A stretch of DNA of 58,361 bases from Bacilli bacterium (GCA_017450215.1 JAFSVH010000129.1:1-58361), one strand, 5' to 3'; shown: positions 49,319-58,231, counted from the first letter of the stretch. Numbers and translations are program-made. Notes: a model not told the origin generated them from the letters alone.

Positions 49319-50248
49319 ATGAGTAAACAAAAAATAACAGGATTTATTTCTCTTGTTTTCACAATAATTATATGGGGAATTACTTTCCTTGCAACAGAGA
49401 CATTGCTTAATGATTTTACACCGATTGAGATTTTGTTCTTTCGGTTCGGACTATCTTTGATTGCTTTGTTTTTGGTTTATCACAAAATATTTAAGTGGCA
49501 AGGATGGAAGGTTGAATTGCTTTGCTTTTTAGCAAGTCTATTTGGTATGAGCATATATCAATCTTTAGAAAATTATGCGATACAATATGCAAATGCAAGT
49601 ATGGTATCTATCATTATTGCTACTGCATCATTCTTTACTGTTATATTTAGCCGTATAATATTAAAAGAGAAAAATATAAAAATTAATTTTTATATTGGCT
49701 TAATAATAGGAATTGTTGGAATTTCATTAGTAATACTTAATGGTAATGCTTTGTCGATTGAACCTCTAGGAGATTTTATTGCTTTGCTTTGTAGTGTATT
49801 ATGGGGTTTGTATAGTGTCGTTGTTGAACTGATAAATAAATATAAACTTAATATGCTTCAAATAACAAGAAGAATCACTATGTATGGTTTTTTAATACTT
49901 ATACCAATGTTCTTTATTAGTGGTGGTAAATTTGATTTAGTGAGATTCACAAAACCTGAAAATCTAATTTGGATGATATATTTAGGAATTCTCGCTAGTG
50001 CAATATGCTTTTATACTTGGAATTATAGTGTTGATAAATTAGGGCCAGTTCCGACTTCAATTGGTATCTTGGTACAACCAATCGTAACTGTAGTTGTTGG
50101 AGTCATATGGTTTAATCACAAATTTACATGGGTTGGCATTGTTGGTTTAGCTGTTACAATAATTGGTTTGTACGTAGCTTTATTCTTAAGTCCTAAAAAA
50201 CAAGTTGATAAAAGAATAATTGGTGGAAGTGAGACTGTAGATGAATAG
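49319..50248 (+). CDS. EamA-family (DMT superfamily) transporter
   Basis: A 309-residue membrane protein with ten predicted helices in two EamA repeats (about 8-140 and 150-290), as in RhaT/YdcZ-like metabolite exporters. Repeat starts are seen in 'ISLVFTIIIWGITFLATETL' and 'LGDFIALLCSVLWGLYSVVV'. The C-terminal tail is charged. It overlaps the following phosphatase gene by 8 bp, so they are coupled. The substrate is unknown; many relatives export amino acids or related metabolites. Confidence 0.9.
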   Translation: MSKQKITGFISLVFTIIIWGITFLATETLLNDFTPIEILFFRFGLSLIALFLVYHKIFKWQGWKVELLCFLASLFGMSIYQSLENYAIQYANASMVSIIIATASFFTVIFSRIILKEKNIKINFYIGLIIGIVGISLVILNGNALSIEPLGDFIALLCSVLWGLYSVVVELINKYKLNMLQITRRITMYGFLILIPMFFISGGKFDLVRFTKPENLIWMIYLGILASAICFYTWNYSVDKLGPVPTSIGILVQPIVTVVVGVIWFNHKFTWVGIVGLAVTIIGLYVALFLSPKKQVDKRIIGGSETVDE

Positions 50249-50702
50249 AGCTATAAATGTAGTGTTTGTATGTCATGGTAATATTTGTAGAAGCCCGATG
50301 GCTGAATTTGTATTTAAAGACATTATTAATAAGAAAGAAAAAAGTGAAAAATACAAAGTGACATCTTTTGCTACATCGTTTGAAGAGATTGGTAATGATG
50401 TATATCCAAACGCAAAAGAAGTATTAAGGAAAAATAATATTCCTTTTTCTAGAAGAGAAGCAACAAGAATAAAAAAAGAAGATTATAATAATGCTGATAT
50501 TGTCCTTGTAATGGATAATTATAATTATTCTAATCTTGCTAGAATTGTTAATGATGATAAAAAGATTAGATTACTTGGTGAATTTGCACATCTTAGAGAA
50601 ATTAGTGATCCTTGGTATACAAGACAATTTGATCAATGCTTTAGAGAAATAAAGCAAAGCTGTGAAAATTTATTTGAATATTTGGAAGAAAAATATGCTT
50701 AA
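50241..50702 (+). CDS. low-molecular-weight protein tyrosine phosphatase
   Basis: LMW-PTP family enzyme of 153 residues. The P-loop 'VCHGNICRSPMAE' starts the protein (Cys11, Arg17, Ser18), and the general-acid Asp is in 'EISDPWYTRQF'. In Bacillota such enzymes act on phosphotyrosine or phosphoarginine in stress or polysaccharide control; no kinase partner is encoded here. It begins within the last codons of the EamA gene. Confidence 0.92.
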   Translation: MNRAINVVFVCHGNICRSPMAEFVFKDIINKKEKSEKYKVTSFATSFEEIGNDVYPNAKEVLRKNNIPFSRREATRIKKEDYNNADIVLVMDNYNYSNLARIVNDDKKIRLLGEFAHLREISDPWYTRQFDQCFREIKQSCENLFEYLEEKYA

Positions 50703-50708
50703 AGATGA

Positions 50709-50831
50709 GTGGCTATATTATTTGCTACACTTGAAAAAAGGATAGAATATAGATTATTGTTTAATGATTCAAATAAAAAGAAATGTGAAATCAATAGAAG
50801 ACTTACTAAACTTTATAGTGACTTCGTGTAA
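50709..50831 (+). CDS. possible 40-residue ORF, GTG start
   Basis: A short frame from GTG 50709 to TAA 50829-50831 encodes a basic, helical-looking peptide containing 'ATLEKRIEYRLLFNDSNKKK'. It fills the gap between the phosphatase and udk but has no convincing ribosome site. It could be the C-terminal relic of a lost gene. Not recognised. Confidence 0.25.
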   Translation: MAILFATLEKRIEYRLLFNDSNKKKCEINRRLTKLYSDFV

Positions 50832-50863
50832 ATGTAATGATAACAAAAGGAGAAGATATCGAT

Positions 50864-51499
50864 ATGAAATGTACAATAATTGGAATTGCTGGTGGTACTT
50901 CAAGTGGAAAAACAACCATTGCAACAAAGCTATATAATCAAACTAAGAAGCACGGATCTGTAGAAATAATTAGATTAGATGATTATTATCATCGCCATGA
51001 CCATATGAGTTTTGAAGAAAGATGTAAGATTAATTATGACCATCCAAACGCTTATGATGTTAATCTTTTAATCTCACAAATCAATGATTTAAAGAATGGT
51101 AAATCTATTGAAAAGCCAATTTATGACTTCGTAGAACACAATAGAAAAACAGAAACAGAGGTTGTTAATCCTTGCAATGTATTGATTATAGAAGGTATTT
51201 TGACTTTTGCTATTCCTGAATTAAGGGATTTGTTTGATATAAAATTATATGTTCAAACACCTGATGATATCCGTTTTATTAGAAGATTAAGACGAGATGT
51301 AGAGGAAAGAGGAAGAAGTGTTGATAGTGTAATTAACCAATATTTAGAGACAGTAAGACCTATGCATATTCAGTTTGTAGAGCCTTCAAAGATGTATGCT
51401 GACTTAATAATTCCTGAAGGAGGGAAGAATAAAGTAGCCTTAAATATTGTCATTGCAAAGATTGTTTCTTTAATGAAAGACGAATTATTAGAGGATTAA
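50864..51499 (+). CDS. udk: uridine kinase
   Basis: Salvage kinase (211 residues) phosphorylating uridine and cytidine. The Walker A motif is 'GIAGGTSSGKTT' (about 7-18). The family motifs 'LDDYYHRHDHMSFEERCKIN' and 'YDHPNAYD' follow, then 'VLIIEGILTF' and the lid 'RRLRRDVEERGRS'. ATG 50864 has AAAGGAG about 10 nt upstream; the earlier in-frame ATG at 50837 precedes that site and is unlikely. It ends at a clear terminator. Confidence 0.95.
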   Translation: MKCTIIGIAGGTSSGKTTIATKLYNQTKKHGSVEIIRLDDYYHRHDHMSFEERCKINYDHPNAYDVNLLISQINDLKNGKSIEKPIYDFVEHNRKTETEVVNPCNVLIIEGILTFAIPELRDLFDIKLYVQTPDDIRFIRRLRRDVEERGRSVDSVINQYLETVRPMHIQFVEPSKMYADLIIPEGGKNKVALNIVIAKIVSLMKDELLED

Positions 51500-51530
51500 A
51501 ATTAAAAAAATTAAGATAAAATATAATAAT

Positions 51531-51558
51531 AGACTGCAAAAAATTGCAGTCTTATTTT
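51531..51558 (+). terminator. udk terminator
   Basis: AGACTGCAA pairs with TTGCAGTCT around an A-rich loop, followed by TATTTTATT. Confidence 0.88.
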
Positions 51559-51718
51559 ATTAAAAATGAATGAATATAGGAAATAATTGTTAAAATAATA
51601 TTAATGTTTTTAGTTATAATAATGAAAAATTGCTGAGATTTTATGATTTTGTTTTTATTAAAAGTACTATAATGATATAATTGTATAGTAGATATCTTTA
51701 ATGAAAGGTGGAAATATT

Positions 51719-53560
51719 ATGAAAATTAAAATGATTGTTATAAGTATTATATTTGTTTTACTTCTTGGACTTGTTGCTTGTGGTGAGGAAGAAGAGAAGA
51801 AAGATTACAAACTTACAATTAGCTGTGTATTAAATAATGGAGAGGAAAATGTTGATATTGTTGTTACTGATGTTAATAATGTTATGTTTCCTCAAGCTTC
51901 TAAAGAAGGATATGAATTAGTTGGTTGGTACTTAGATGATGATCTAAGTGAAGAATTTAATCTTGATGGTGTTAGTCTTGAGGGATTGACAACAGATATT
52001 AAAATATTTAGTTATGCAAAATGGAAGATTTGTAAATATCAAGTATCTTTTGTTGCTGATGGTGTGACATTGAGTAGCCAAAAAGTTGAATATGGAAAAG
52101 GTGCTACTGCTCCTCAAGCACCAACAAAGTCTGGATATAATTTTGAAAAATGGGATAAAGATTATAGTGTTGTAAAAGAAGATATGGTTGTAACTGCTAT
52201 ATATAAAGCAAGACCATTAAATATCACTTATTATAATCAAGATGATAATACAGTAATTACTGGAGTTGAACCTACTGGTTATGTAGCAGGTGAGGCTGTT
52301 ACTTTACCAGTGATTGAAAAAGAAGGATATGAGTTCGAAGGATGGTTCTTAAATAAGATTAGTTTAACACCTATTACTGAGATACCAACTTATGCAAATG
52401 GTGATATCGTGTTATATGCTAGATTCACTGAATTAGTTAAACATCAAGTGTTTGAACTTCCAGAAGCTAAATATCATTTTACTGGAATTAGAAAATTTGA
52501 AAGTAATGGACATACATATTATCAACCAATATTCCCATCAGGACCTGATAGTAATACACAATCTTATGATTGGTCTACTAGTGATGAATCAATTGCAACT
52601 GTTTCACAATGGAGTTCTATAACATGTAAGAGTGCCGGCTATTGTGTATTGATTGCAACTCATAAAACATCAAAATTCCAAATTAATTGTGTTATTAAGG
52701 TTACAGTTGATGGTGCTACATTTGCAACAGTTGATGATGCAAATAATTATGTTACTCATAAAGTTACATTTGTTGATGGAGATAATAATGTAATTAAAAC
52801 ACAAACTGTGGTTGATGGAGGACATGCTTTATGTCCTGCTGCACCAACAAAAGAAGGTTATGCTTTTATTGGTTGGGATAAGAATTGTTATGATATAAAA
52901 GAAGATACAACAATTAAAGCACTATATTCAAATGAATATGTTAATGATTATGCTGGAAAAACATTTGCTATAATTGGAGATTCCGTTTCAACATATCAAA
53001 GTGTAATTCCTGATGGATATTCTTGTTTCTATCCATATCCTACAGGAGATACTAATGATTATAATCAAACATGGTGGATGCAAACTATAAATAAATTAGG
53101 TGGATTATTATTTGTTAATAATTCATATTCAGGTAGCTGCGTTGCTGCAGGTGGTACAAGTGCTACAAGTAATGATGTTCGTCTTGTAACAACTGCAATT
53201 CAATATGAAAGACCTGATGTGATTTTAATTTATATGGGAAGTAATGATGCTGCAAGCTCTGCTGTAAGTGAGGCTAGTTTTAAAAATTTATATAAAGTTA
53301 TGATTGATAAACTAAAAGTGTTATGCCCTAATAGCGAAATAATATTAATGGAACTTCCTGCTTCTAGTCTATATAGTGAAACAAGAAGAGCTGCATTTAA
53401 TAAGATTATTGATGATTATGCTTCAGAATACGGTTTTAAACTAGTTAGTACTGGTAATGTAAATATTAAGCCTTATTTACTTGATTCAGCTCATCCTTAT
53501 ACATCTGGTATGACAGCTATTGCTGAATACATATGTAATGAATTGGTAACTAAAAAATAA
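51719..53560 (+). CDS. multidomain lipoprotein with InlB-type repeats and a C-terminal SGNH hydrolase
   Basis: A 613-residue predicted lipoprotein (lipobox LVAC, Cys about 21). Three or four Listeria-Bacteroides repeats follow ('SKEGYELVGWYLDDDLSEEF', 'TKSGYNFEKWDK', 'KEGYEFEGWFLN', and later 'TKEGYAFIGWDK'). An Ig-like segment lies near residues 250-340. The C-terminal SGNH domain (about 415-613) has 'FAIIGDSVSTYQS', 'NNSYSGSC', 'IYMGSNDAAS' and 'DSAHPYTSGM', giving nucleophile, oxyanion and Asp/His residues. It may hydrolyse esters on surface or dietary glycans. ATG 51719 follows AAGGTGG. Confidence 0.87.
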   Translation: MKIKMIVISIIFVLLLGLVACGEEEEKKDYKLTISCVLNNGEENVDIVVTDVNNVMFPQASKEGYELVGWYLDDDLSEEFNLDGVSLEGLTTDIKIFSYAKWKICKYQVSFVADGVTLSSQKVEYGKGATAPQAPTKSGYNFEKWDKDYSVVKEDMVVTAIYKARPLNITYYNQDDNTVITGVEPTGYVAGEAVTLPVIEKEGYEFEGWFLNKISLTPITEIPTYANGDIVLYARFTELVKHQVFELPEAKYHFTGIRKFESNGHTYYQPIFPSGPDSNTQSYDWSTSDESIATVSQWSSITCKSAGYCVLIATHKTSKFQINCVIKVTVDGATFATVDDANNYVTHKVTFVDGDNNVIKTQTVVDGGHALCPAAPTKEGYAFIGWDKNCYDIKEDTTIKALYSNEYVNDYAGKTFAIIGDSVSTYQSVIPDGYSCFYPYPTGDTNDYNQTWWMQTINKLGGLLFVNNSYSGSCVAAGGTSATSNDVRLVTTAIQYERPDVILIYMGSNDAASSAVSEASFKNLYKVMIDKLKVLCPNSEIILMELPASSLYSETRRAAFNKIIDDYASEYGFKLVSTGNVNIKPYLLDSAHPYTSGMTAIAEYICNELVTKK

Positions 53561-53582
53561 AAAATGAAATGTAAATTTAATG

Positions 53583-53611
53583 TTGTAAAGTAGTAAGTAT
53601 CGTGTTACAAT
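53583..53611 (+). promoter_or_regulatory. promoter of the P-type ATPase gene
   Basis: TTGTAA (53583-53588), 17 bp, TACAAT (53606-53611). The leader to the ATG is about 75 nt. Confidence 0.55.
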
Positions 53612-53691
53612 CATTTTATAAATAAAAATCAAAAAAGATAAAGTAAAATTATTCTTTTTAGGTAAATATTATAGAAAGGTAGGTGAAATGT

Positions 53692-56430
53692 ATGGCTAGC
53701 AAAAAGCAAGAAAATATTAATTTAGCTGTTACTGGTGATGAAAAGCCAAAGAAGAGAACTTCTTCAAAAGCTAAAGGTACAATTGCAAAAGCACAACCTG
53801 AGATAAAACCTTCAAAAGAGGATTATATTGAAAAAGGAAAAAGAGCGTTTAATGAATCAAAAGAAAAGCCAGCTCAACAGATTGAAGTTACTCCTATCAA
53901 AGAAGAACCACCTTTAAATAATATAGAGGATGATGAAATTATTATAATTAAAAAAGAACAAGAAAAAGTAGATCCTAAAATTGAGAAAGATAAAAAGACG
54001 ATACAAAGATTTACTAATGTAACAAAAGAAAATGGTTTAACGAAAGAACAAGTGAATCAAAGAATTAGTGAAGGAAATATAAATCACAATAATGAAAAAG
54101 GTGGTAAAACCACATTACAAATTATTTGTTCTAATGTTTTTACATTTTTCAATATGTTGTATTTAGTAATTACTGTTTTATTGTGTTATGCTCAAAGTTA
54201 CAAGAATTTAACATTCTTAGTTGTTGTTATCTCTAATACTTTAATTGGTATGATTCAAGAAATTAAAGCTAGAAACATGATTAGAAAATTAACTTTAGTG
54301 GCTCAAGCTAAAGCTAATGTAATTAGAGATGGTAAAAAAGAAGTGATTGATGCACGGGATGTAGTAATTGATGATGTTGTTGTTTTCACAATAGGTAATC
54401 AAATCTATTCTGATAGTATTGTAATGGATGGTAATTTAGAAGTTAATGAATCAATGATTACTGGTGAAAGCGATGCTATAAGTAAAAAGCCAGGTGACTT
54501 CTTGTATTCAGGATCATTTGTTGTTAGTGGTAATGCTTATGCAAAAATTGAAAATGTTGGAAAAAAGAATTATATTGAAAAACTAGCAACTGAAGCAAAG
54601 AAGCAAAAAGGAAGAAAATCAGAATTGTTAAGAACATTGAATGCAATAATTAAAACTATTGGTTTTATTATTGTGCCACTATTTATTGTTCAACTAATTC
54701 AAGCTTGGGCTGGTAAAGAACCTGATATGAGTTTTAATCTATGGTTCCAGGATAGTATTAAAACAATATCTGGATCAATTATTGGATTGATTCCATCAGG
54801 ATTATTCTTACTTACTAGTATTGCTTTATTCACTGCTATTTGGAGACTAGGTAAAAGAAATAATACTTTAGTTCAAGAATCATATTCAATTGAAATGTTA
54901 GCTCGTGTTGATACATTATGTCTAGATAAGACTGGTACTATCACAGATGGTACGATGAGGGTAATTGATTGTATTGAAATAGATAATAAAACTGATTATT
55001 CAATTAGAGAGATTGTTGGAAGTATGATGTCAACATTTAAGGACGTTAATGCTACTAGTGAGGCTATGATTAGATTCTTTTCCAAGAATAATGTGTTAAC
55101 ACCAGAAGCTGTTCTTCCATTCTCTTCAAAGAGAAAATTCAGTGCTATTACTTTCAAAGGTGTCGGAACATTTTATTTAGGAGCTCCTGAATTTGTTTTA
55201 ATTGATAATTATAAAAAGGTTCAATCAAAGATTGAAAAGTATGCTTCCCAAGGTTGTAGAGTATTAGCTTTGGCTTATACTAATACTGGAATTAAAAAAG
55301 AAGGAATTGCTGCAAATGCAAAAGTAGTTGCTCTAATTATTATTCAAGATCATATTAGAGAAGATGCATATGAAACAATTGAATATTTTAGAAATAATGA
55401 TGTTGATATTAAAGTTATAAGTGGTGATAATCCTATTACAGTATCTGAAATTGCAAGAAGAGTTGGAATTCCAAATGCACATCGTTATATCAGTTTAGAA
55501 GGATTAAGTGATGAAGAAGTAAAAGATGTAGCACTAGATTATACAATCTTTGGTCGTGTTACACCTAATCAAAAAAGAGCATTAGTAGTAGCATTTAAAG
55601 AACATAAGAGAACAGTTGCAATGACTGGAGATGGTGTTAATGATATTCTTGCTATGAAAGAATCTGATTGTTCTATCGCTATGGCATCTGGAAGTGAAGC
55701 AACAAAGAATATTGCTAATATTGTACTAATGGATTCGAACTTTGCATCTATGCCTGCTGTTGTTTCTGAGGGTAGAAGAGTAATAAATAATATTCAACGT
55801 ACATCTTCACTATTCTTGGTTAAAACATTATTCACTTTATTCCTAACTGTATTTTATTTAATTCTTGGAACAAGTATTAAATATCCATTTGAACCATCTC
55901 AATTATTATTAATTGAATTGTTTATAATTGGTCTTCCTTCAACTGTTATTTCGTTACAGCCTAATAATGAAAGAGTTAAAGGACATTTTATGCTTAATGT
56001 TGTGAAAGCATCATTACCAGGAGCACTTGTAATATTATGCTTCCATATAGGTGTTTGGTATTTCACAATCAAAAGCCCACTCGAATCATTCCCTAGTTTA
56101 ATTGGTATTGGAAGTGATATGAGTATTTATAGTACAATTTTATTGATTGTATCTATAGTTGTGTGCTTATTCGTTTTATATAGAATGTGTAAACCATTTA
56201 ATCTGATGAGAAGAATTTTGTTTGGATTTGTTGTTGTAGTTTGTGTAAGCTGTATATTATTTGCTAACACTCATTTATTCAATGATGTATTGAAGATTAA
56301 TAATTTCTTAGGCTTTGCAAAATTAGATGAATTCCAAACATCCTTTACAATTATTTGTTTGTTATTAATAAACGTTGTATTTAATTTTATTGATAAGCTA
56401 GTTTATCGTGTTGAGAAAATAAAATTGTAA
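53692..56430 (+). CDS. cation-translocating P-type ATPase with a long charged N-terminal tail
   Basis: A 912-residue P-type ATPase. The actuator motif TGES is at 257-260, the phosphorylated Asp412 is in 'CLDKTGTITDG', the hinge 'MTGDGVNDILAMK' is near 646, and there are ten predicted membrane helices. The M4 ion-site sequence 'GLIPSGLFLLTS' resembles the CtpE-like Ca2+ group more than heavy-metal pumps, and no CxxC metal domain is present. The first 110-130 residues are a Lys/Glu/Pro-rich, probably disordered tail. ATG 53692 has AGGTAGGTG 6 nt upstream. The ion is probably Ca2+, but this is uncertain. Confidence 0.88.
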   Translation: MASKKQENINLAVTGDEKPKKRTSSKAKGTIAKAQPEIKPSKEDYIEKGKRAFNESKEKPAQQIEVTPIKEEPPLNNIEDDEIIIIKKEQEKVDPKIEKDKKTIQRFTNVTKENGLTKEQVNQRISEGNINHNNEKGGKTTLQIICSNVFTFFNMLYLVITVLLCYAQSYKNLTFLVVVISNTLIGMIQEIKARNMIRKLTLVAQAKANVIRDGKKEVIDARDVVIDDVVVFTIGNQIYSDSIVMDGNLEVNESMITGESDAISKKPGDFLYSGSFVVSGNAYAKIENVGKKNYIEKLATEAKKQKGRKSELLRTLNAIIKTIGFIIVPLFIVQLIQAWAGKEPDMSFNLWFQDSIKTISGSIIGLIPSGLFLLTSIALFTAIWRLGKRNNTLVQESYSIEMLARVDTLCLDKTGTITDGTMRVIDCIEIDNKTDYSIREIVGSMMSTFKDVNATSEAMIRFFSKNNVLTPEAVLPFSSKRKFSAITFKGVGTFYLGAPEFVLIDNYKKVQSKIEKYASQGCRVLALAYTNTGIKKEGIAANAKVVALIIIQDHIREDAYETIEYFRNNDVDIKVISGDNPITVSEIARRVGIPNAHRYISLEGLSDEEVKDVALDYTIFGRVTPNQKRALVVAFKEHKRTVAMTGDGVNDILAMKESDCSIAMASGSEATKNIANIVLMDSNFASMPAVVSEGRRVINNIQRTSSLFLVKTLFTLFLTVFYLILGTSIKYPFEPSQLLLIELFIIGLPSTVISLQPNNERVKGHFMLNVVKASLPGALVILCFHIGVWYFTIKSPLESFPSLIGIGSDMSIYSTILLIVSIVVCLFVLYRMCKPFNLMRRILFGFVVVVCVSCILFANTHLFNDVLKINNFLGFAKLDEFQTSFTIICLLLINVVFNFIDKLVYRVEKIKL

Positions 56431-56460
56431 GCTAACTTAATTAAGATAATGGATATGATT

Positions 56461-56488
56461 AAGGGATAGTGTAAATCACTATCCTTTA
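56461..56488. terminator. hairpin after the P-type ATPase gene
   Basis: GGATAGTG pairs with CACTATCC with flanking A/T pairs and loop TAAAT. The T-run is short, so termination may be partial. Confidence 0.65.
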
Positions 56489-56521
56489 ATTTAAATATTT
56501 CTTGATTTAATAAGTATATTG

Positions 56522-56530
56522 TGATAAAAT
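56522..56530 (+). promoter_or_regulatory. extended -10 promoter of rpsF-ssb-rpsR
   Basis: TGATAAAAT forms an extended -10. TTGATT (56504-56509) is upstream with a short 15-bp spacer. Confidence 0.55.
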
Positions 56531-56534
56531 GCTT

Positions 56535-56590
56535 AAGGTGATGAAAATTAGACTCTAATTTTACATCCTTGCAAGTATATAACTTGCCAT
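56535..56590 (+). ncRNA. structured leader of the rpsF operon (candidate S6:S18 autoregulatory RNA)
   Basis: AAGG-GATG (56535-56543, one bulged T) pairs with CATCCTT (56564-56570), enclosing an AAAATTAGA/TAATTTT stem. A second hairpin GCAAGT-ATATA-ACTTGC follows at 56571-56587. In many bacteria the rpsF leader binds the S6:S18 complex. The position fits, but I could not identify the conserved CCG core, so the role is inferred. Confidence 0.45.
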
Positions 56591-56611
56591 AGTCCAAAAG
56601 GAGGTGCCAAA

Positions 56612-56893
56612 ATGAAAAAGTATTTAGGTATGTACATTATTCGTCCTGATTTCACTGAAGAACAAATTAAAGCTACTATCGAAGAAATCAATGCTATTTT
56701 CACAGCTGATGGTGGAGAAGTTCTAAGTGTTGAAGAATGGGGATTAAAAGAATTAGCTTATGAAATCAACGATTTCAATAAGGGTTACTACGTAAAATTC
56801 TTTGTTAATGCTAATCCAGCTGCAGTTAGCGAATACGATCGTATTTGTAACATTCGTGATGGAATCATTAGACATATTTTAGTTAAAGACTAA
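56612..56893 (+). CDS. rpsF: ribosomal protein S6
   Basis: 30S platform protein of 93 residues, partner of S18. The ferredoxin-like fold sequence 'KKYLGMYIIRPDFTEEQI' and 'WGLKELAYEINDFNKGYY' is typical. Length is normal and lacks the acidic C-terminal tail of E. coli S6. AAAGGAGGTG precedes the ATG. It is the first gene of rpsF-ssb-rpsR, the usual Bacillota order. Confidence 0.97.
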   Translation: MKKYLGMYIIRPDFTEEQIKATIEEINAIFTADGGEVLSVEEWGLKELAYEINDFNKGYYVKFFVNANPAAVSEYDRICNIRDGIIRHILVKD

Positions 56894-56907
56894 TTTAGGA
56901 GGGATTA

Positions 56908-57492
56908 ATGAACAAAGTTATTTTAATCGGAAGATTAACTAAAGATCCTGAATTAAGAAGAACACCTAATGATATTCCAGTTGTTCAATTCGTTCTTGCT
57001 GTTAATCGTAATTATCAAGGATCAAATGGAGAGCGTCAAGCTGACTTCATTAACTGTATTGCATGGAGAAATCAAGCGGAAAATCTATCTAGATATATCA
57101 GAAAAGGTGGACTAGTTGCTGTGGATGGTAGCATCCAAACTCGTTCATATGATGATCAAAATGGTGTAAGAAGATATGTGACTGAAGTTATTTGTAATCA
57201 AATTAACTTTTTAGAACCTAAGAGAGATGGTTCTAATTTCACAGATTTTAATCAAACACAAAGCTATGGTGGCATGAATAGTGGTTATAATCAAAATAAT
57301 CAATTCAATAATTTTTCTAACCAAGGTTATAATAATCAACAAAAAAATTATAACCAAAATAATTTTGGTAGAAATCAAAATCAACCATCTTATAATGAAT
57401 TTGATCAAAGACAACCTGAATCTAGTTCAAGTCCTTTCGAGGAATTGAGTAGTGATAATTTTGATGTATCTGATGATGATTTACCATTCTAA
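56908..57492 (+). CDS. ssb: single-stranded DNA-binding protein
   Basis: SSB of 194 residues. The N-terminal OB fold (1-105) starts 'MNKVILIGRLTKDPELRRTP' and includes 'FINCIAWRNQAENLSRYIRK'. A Gln/Asn/Gly-rich flexible linker (about 112-170) with repeated N-N-Q sequence follows, then the acidic tip ending DDDLPF that recruits replication and repair proteins. It lies between rpsF and rpsR with short gaps (14 and 23 bp) and is translated from the same mRNA. Confidence 0.97.
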   Translation: MNKVILIGRLTKDPELRRTPNDIPVVQFVLAVNRNYQGSNGERQADFINCIAWRNQAENLSRYIRKGGLVAVDGSIQTRSYDDQNGVRRYVTEVICNQINFLEPKRDGSNFTDFNQTQSYGGMNSGYNQNNQFNNFSNQGYNNQQKNYNQNNFGRNQNQPSYNEFDQRQPESSSSPFEELSSDNFDVSDDDLPF

Positions 57493-57515
57493 AATTTTTA
57501 TAGGAGGATATAATA

Positions 57516-57740
57516 ATGGCAAACTTTCATCAAAAAAGAAAAAAGACTTGTTATTTTACTGAACATAATGTAGAAAAGATTGACTTCACAGATTACGAAT
57601 TATTAAAGAAATATATTTCTGATCGTGGAAAAATCTTACCAAGAAGAGTTACTGGTACAAAAGCTATTTATCAAAGAGAATTAGCTGTTGCTATTAAGAG
57701 AGCTCGTCATATGGCATTATTACCATTTGTAAAAGAATAG
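57516..57740 (+). CDS. rpsR: ribosomal protein S18
   Basis: 30S protein of 74 residues, with the conserved core '[20 protein letters not shown]' and '[20 protein letters not shown]'. The N-terminus '[11 protein letters not shown]' keeps a single Cys rather than a full zinc-ribbon form. GGAGG precedes the ATG. It is the last gene of the operon; no terminator directly follows the stop, but the repeat unit beginning 6 bp later ends in one. Confidence 0.97.
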   Translation: MANFHQKRKKTCYFTEHNVEKIDFTDYELLKKYISDRGKILPRRVTGTKAIYQRELAVAIKRARHMALLPFVKE

Positions 57741-57745
57741 TATTG

Positions 57746-57877
57746 AATTGTGTTTAAGCACAAAGCTAAAGCTCCACATGAATACAAAAATGTCTCTCTT
57801 GGTGGCTGGGCTCATGCTTAGCACAAAACAAGTAAATAACAGAAACAAGATCATACTTTAGGTATGGTCTTTTTTTA
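57746..57877 (+). repeat. structured repeat unit, copy 1, ending in a terminator
   Basis: Positions 57753-57840 match 58107-58194 without gaps, 80 of 88 identical. Inside, GCTAAAGC (57765-57772, one bulge) can pair with GCTTAGC (57816-57822). The unit ends in the terminator GATCATAC-TTTAG-GTATGGTC plus T-run (57849-57877). Start and stop patterns do not look coding. It may be the 3' end of the rpsR transcript or a small RNA. Confidence 0.75.
57849..57877 (+). terminator. terminator of repeat copy 1 / rpsF operon
   Basis: An 8-bp stem (one G-T pair) followed by seven T. The corresponding stem in copy 2 keeps pairing although its sequence differs. Confidence 0.85.
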
Positions 57878-57883
57878 TGCAAT

Positions 57884-57908
57884 GCTGAGCTTATGCTTAG
57901 CTTTTTTT
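57884..57908 (+). terminator. second, adjacent terminator
   Basis: GCTGAGC-TTAT-GCTTAGC (one G-T pair), then seven T, directly after the first terminator. Its right arm repeats the GCTYATGCTTAGC-type motif found inside both repeat copies. Confidence 0.8.
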
Positions 57909-58098
57909 ATGCTTTGGGCAAGTATTTCGCAAGTTTTTTAGCAAAACAGTTCGCAAAAAAATTAAAACACGGCATAATATATGCGAGGCGTGTGCTGGGC
58001 TTTACATTGCAATGAGTGGCTTGGCGCTTAGTTTTACTTGGTAAATTGAGGCGAGGCTTTTTTGTGCATATGAGGAGAAGTGAGGCTGTGGCTGTACA
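57909..58098. other. gene-free spacer rich in GAGGC motifs
   Basis: No ORF of note. The right half (57970-58095) is unusually G-rich on the plus strand compared with the window, with recurring GAGGC/GGCTG words (for example GCGAGGCGTGTGCTGGGC). It may hold a structured RNA or degraded foreign DNA. No match to a known RNA class could be made. Confidence 0.35.
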
Positions 58099-58231
58099 AA
58101 TTGTTGTTTAAGCACAAAGCTAAAGCTCCTCAAAGATACAAAAATGTCTCTCTTGGTGGCTTAGCTCATGCTTAGCGCAATACAAGTAAATAACAAGAAA
58201 TAGATCATGCAAAAAGCATGGTCTTTTTTCG
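58099..58231 (+). repeat. structured repeat unit, copy 2, ending in a terminator
   Basis: Second copy of the 57746 unit, 354 bp downstream. Its terminator is GATCATGC-AAAAA-GCATGGTC plus six T (58203-58229). Compared with copy 1, an A-T pair has become G-C at matching stem positions, a compensatory change. No promoter was identified with confidence just upstream. Confidence 0.75.

Noticed and set aside
57753-58194. The repeat units as a duplicated small protein ('KHKAKAP...YKNVSLGG')
   Set aside because: The frame ends in the same internal TAG in both, most differences change amino acids, and no start with a ribosome site exists; RNA structure explains the conservation better.
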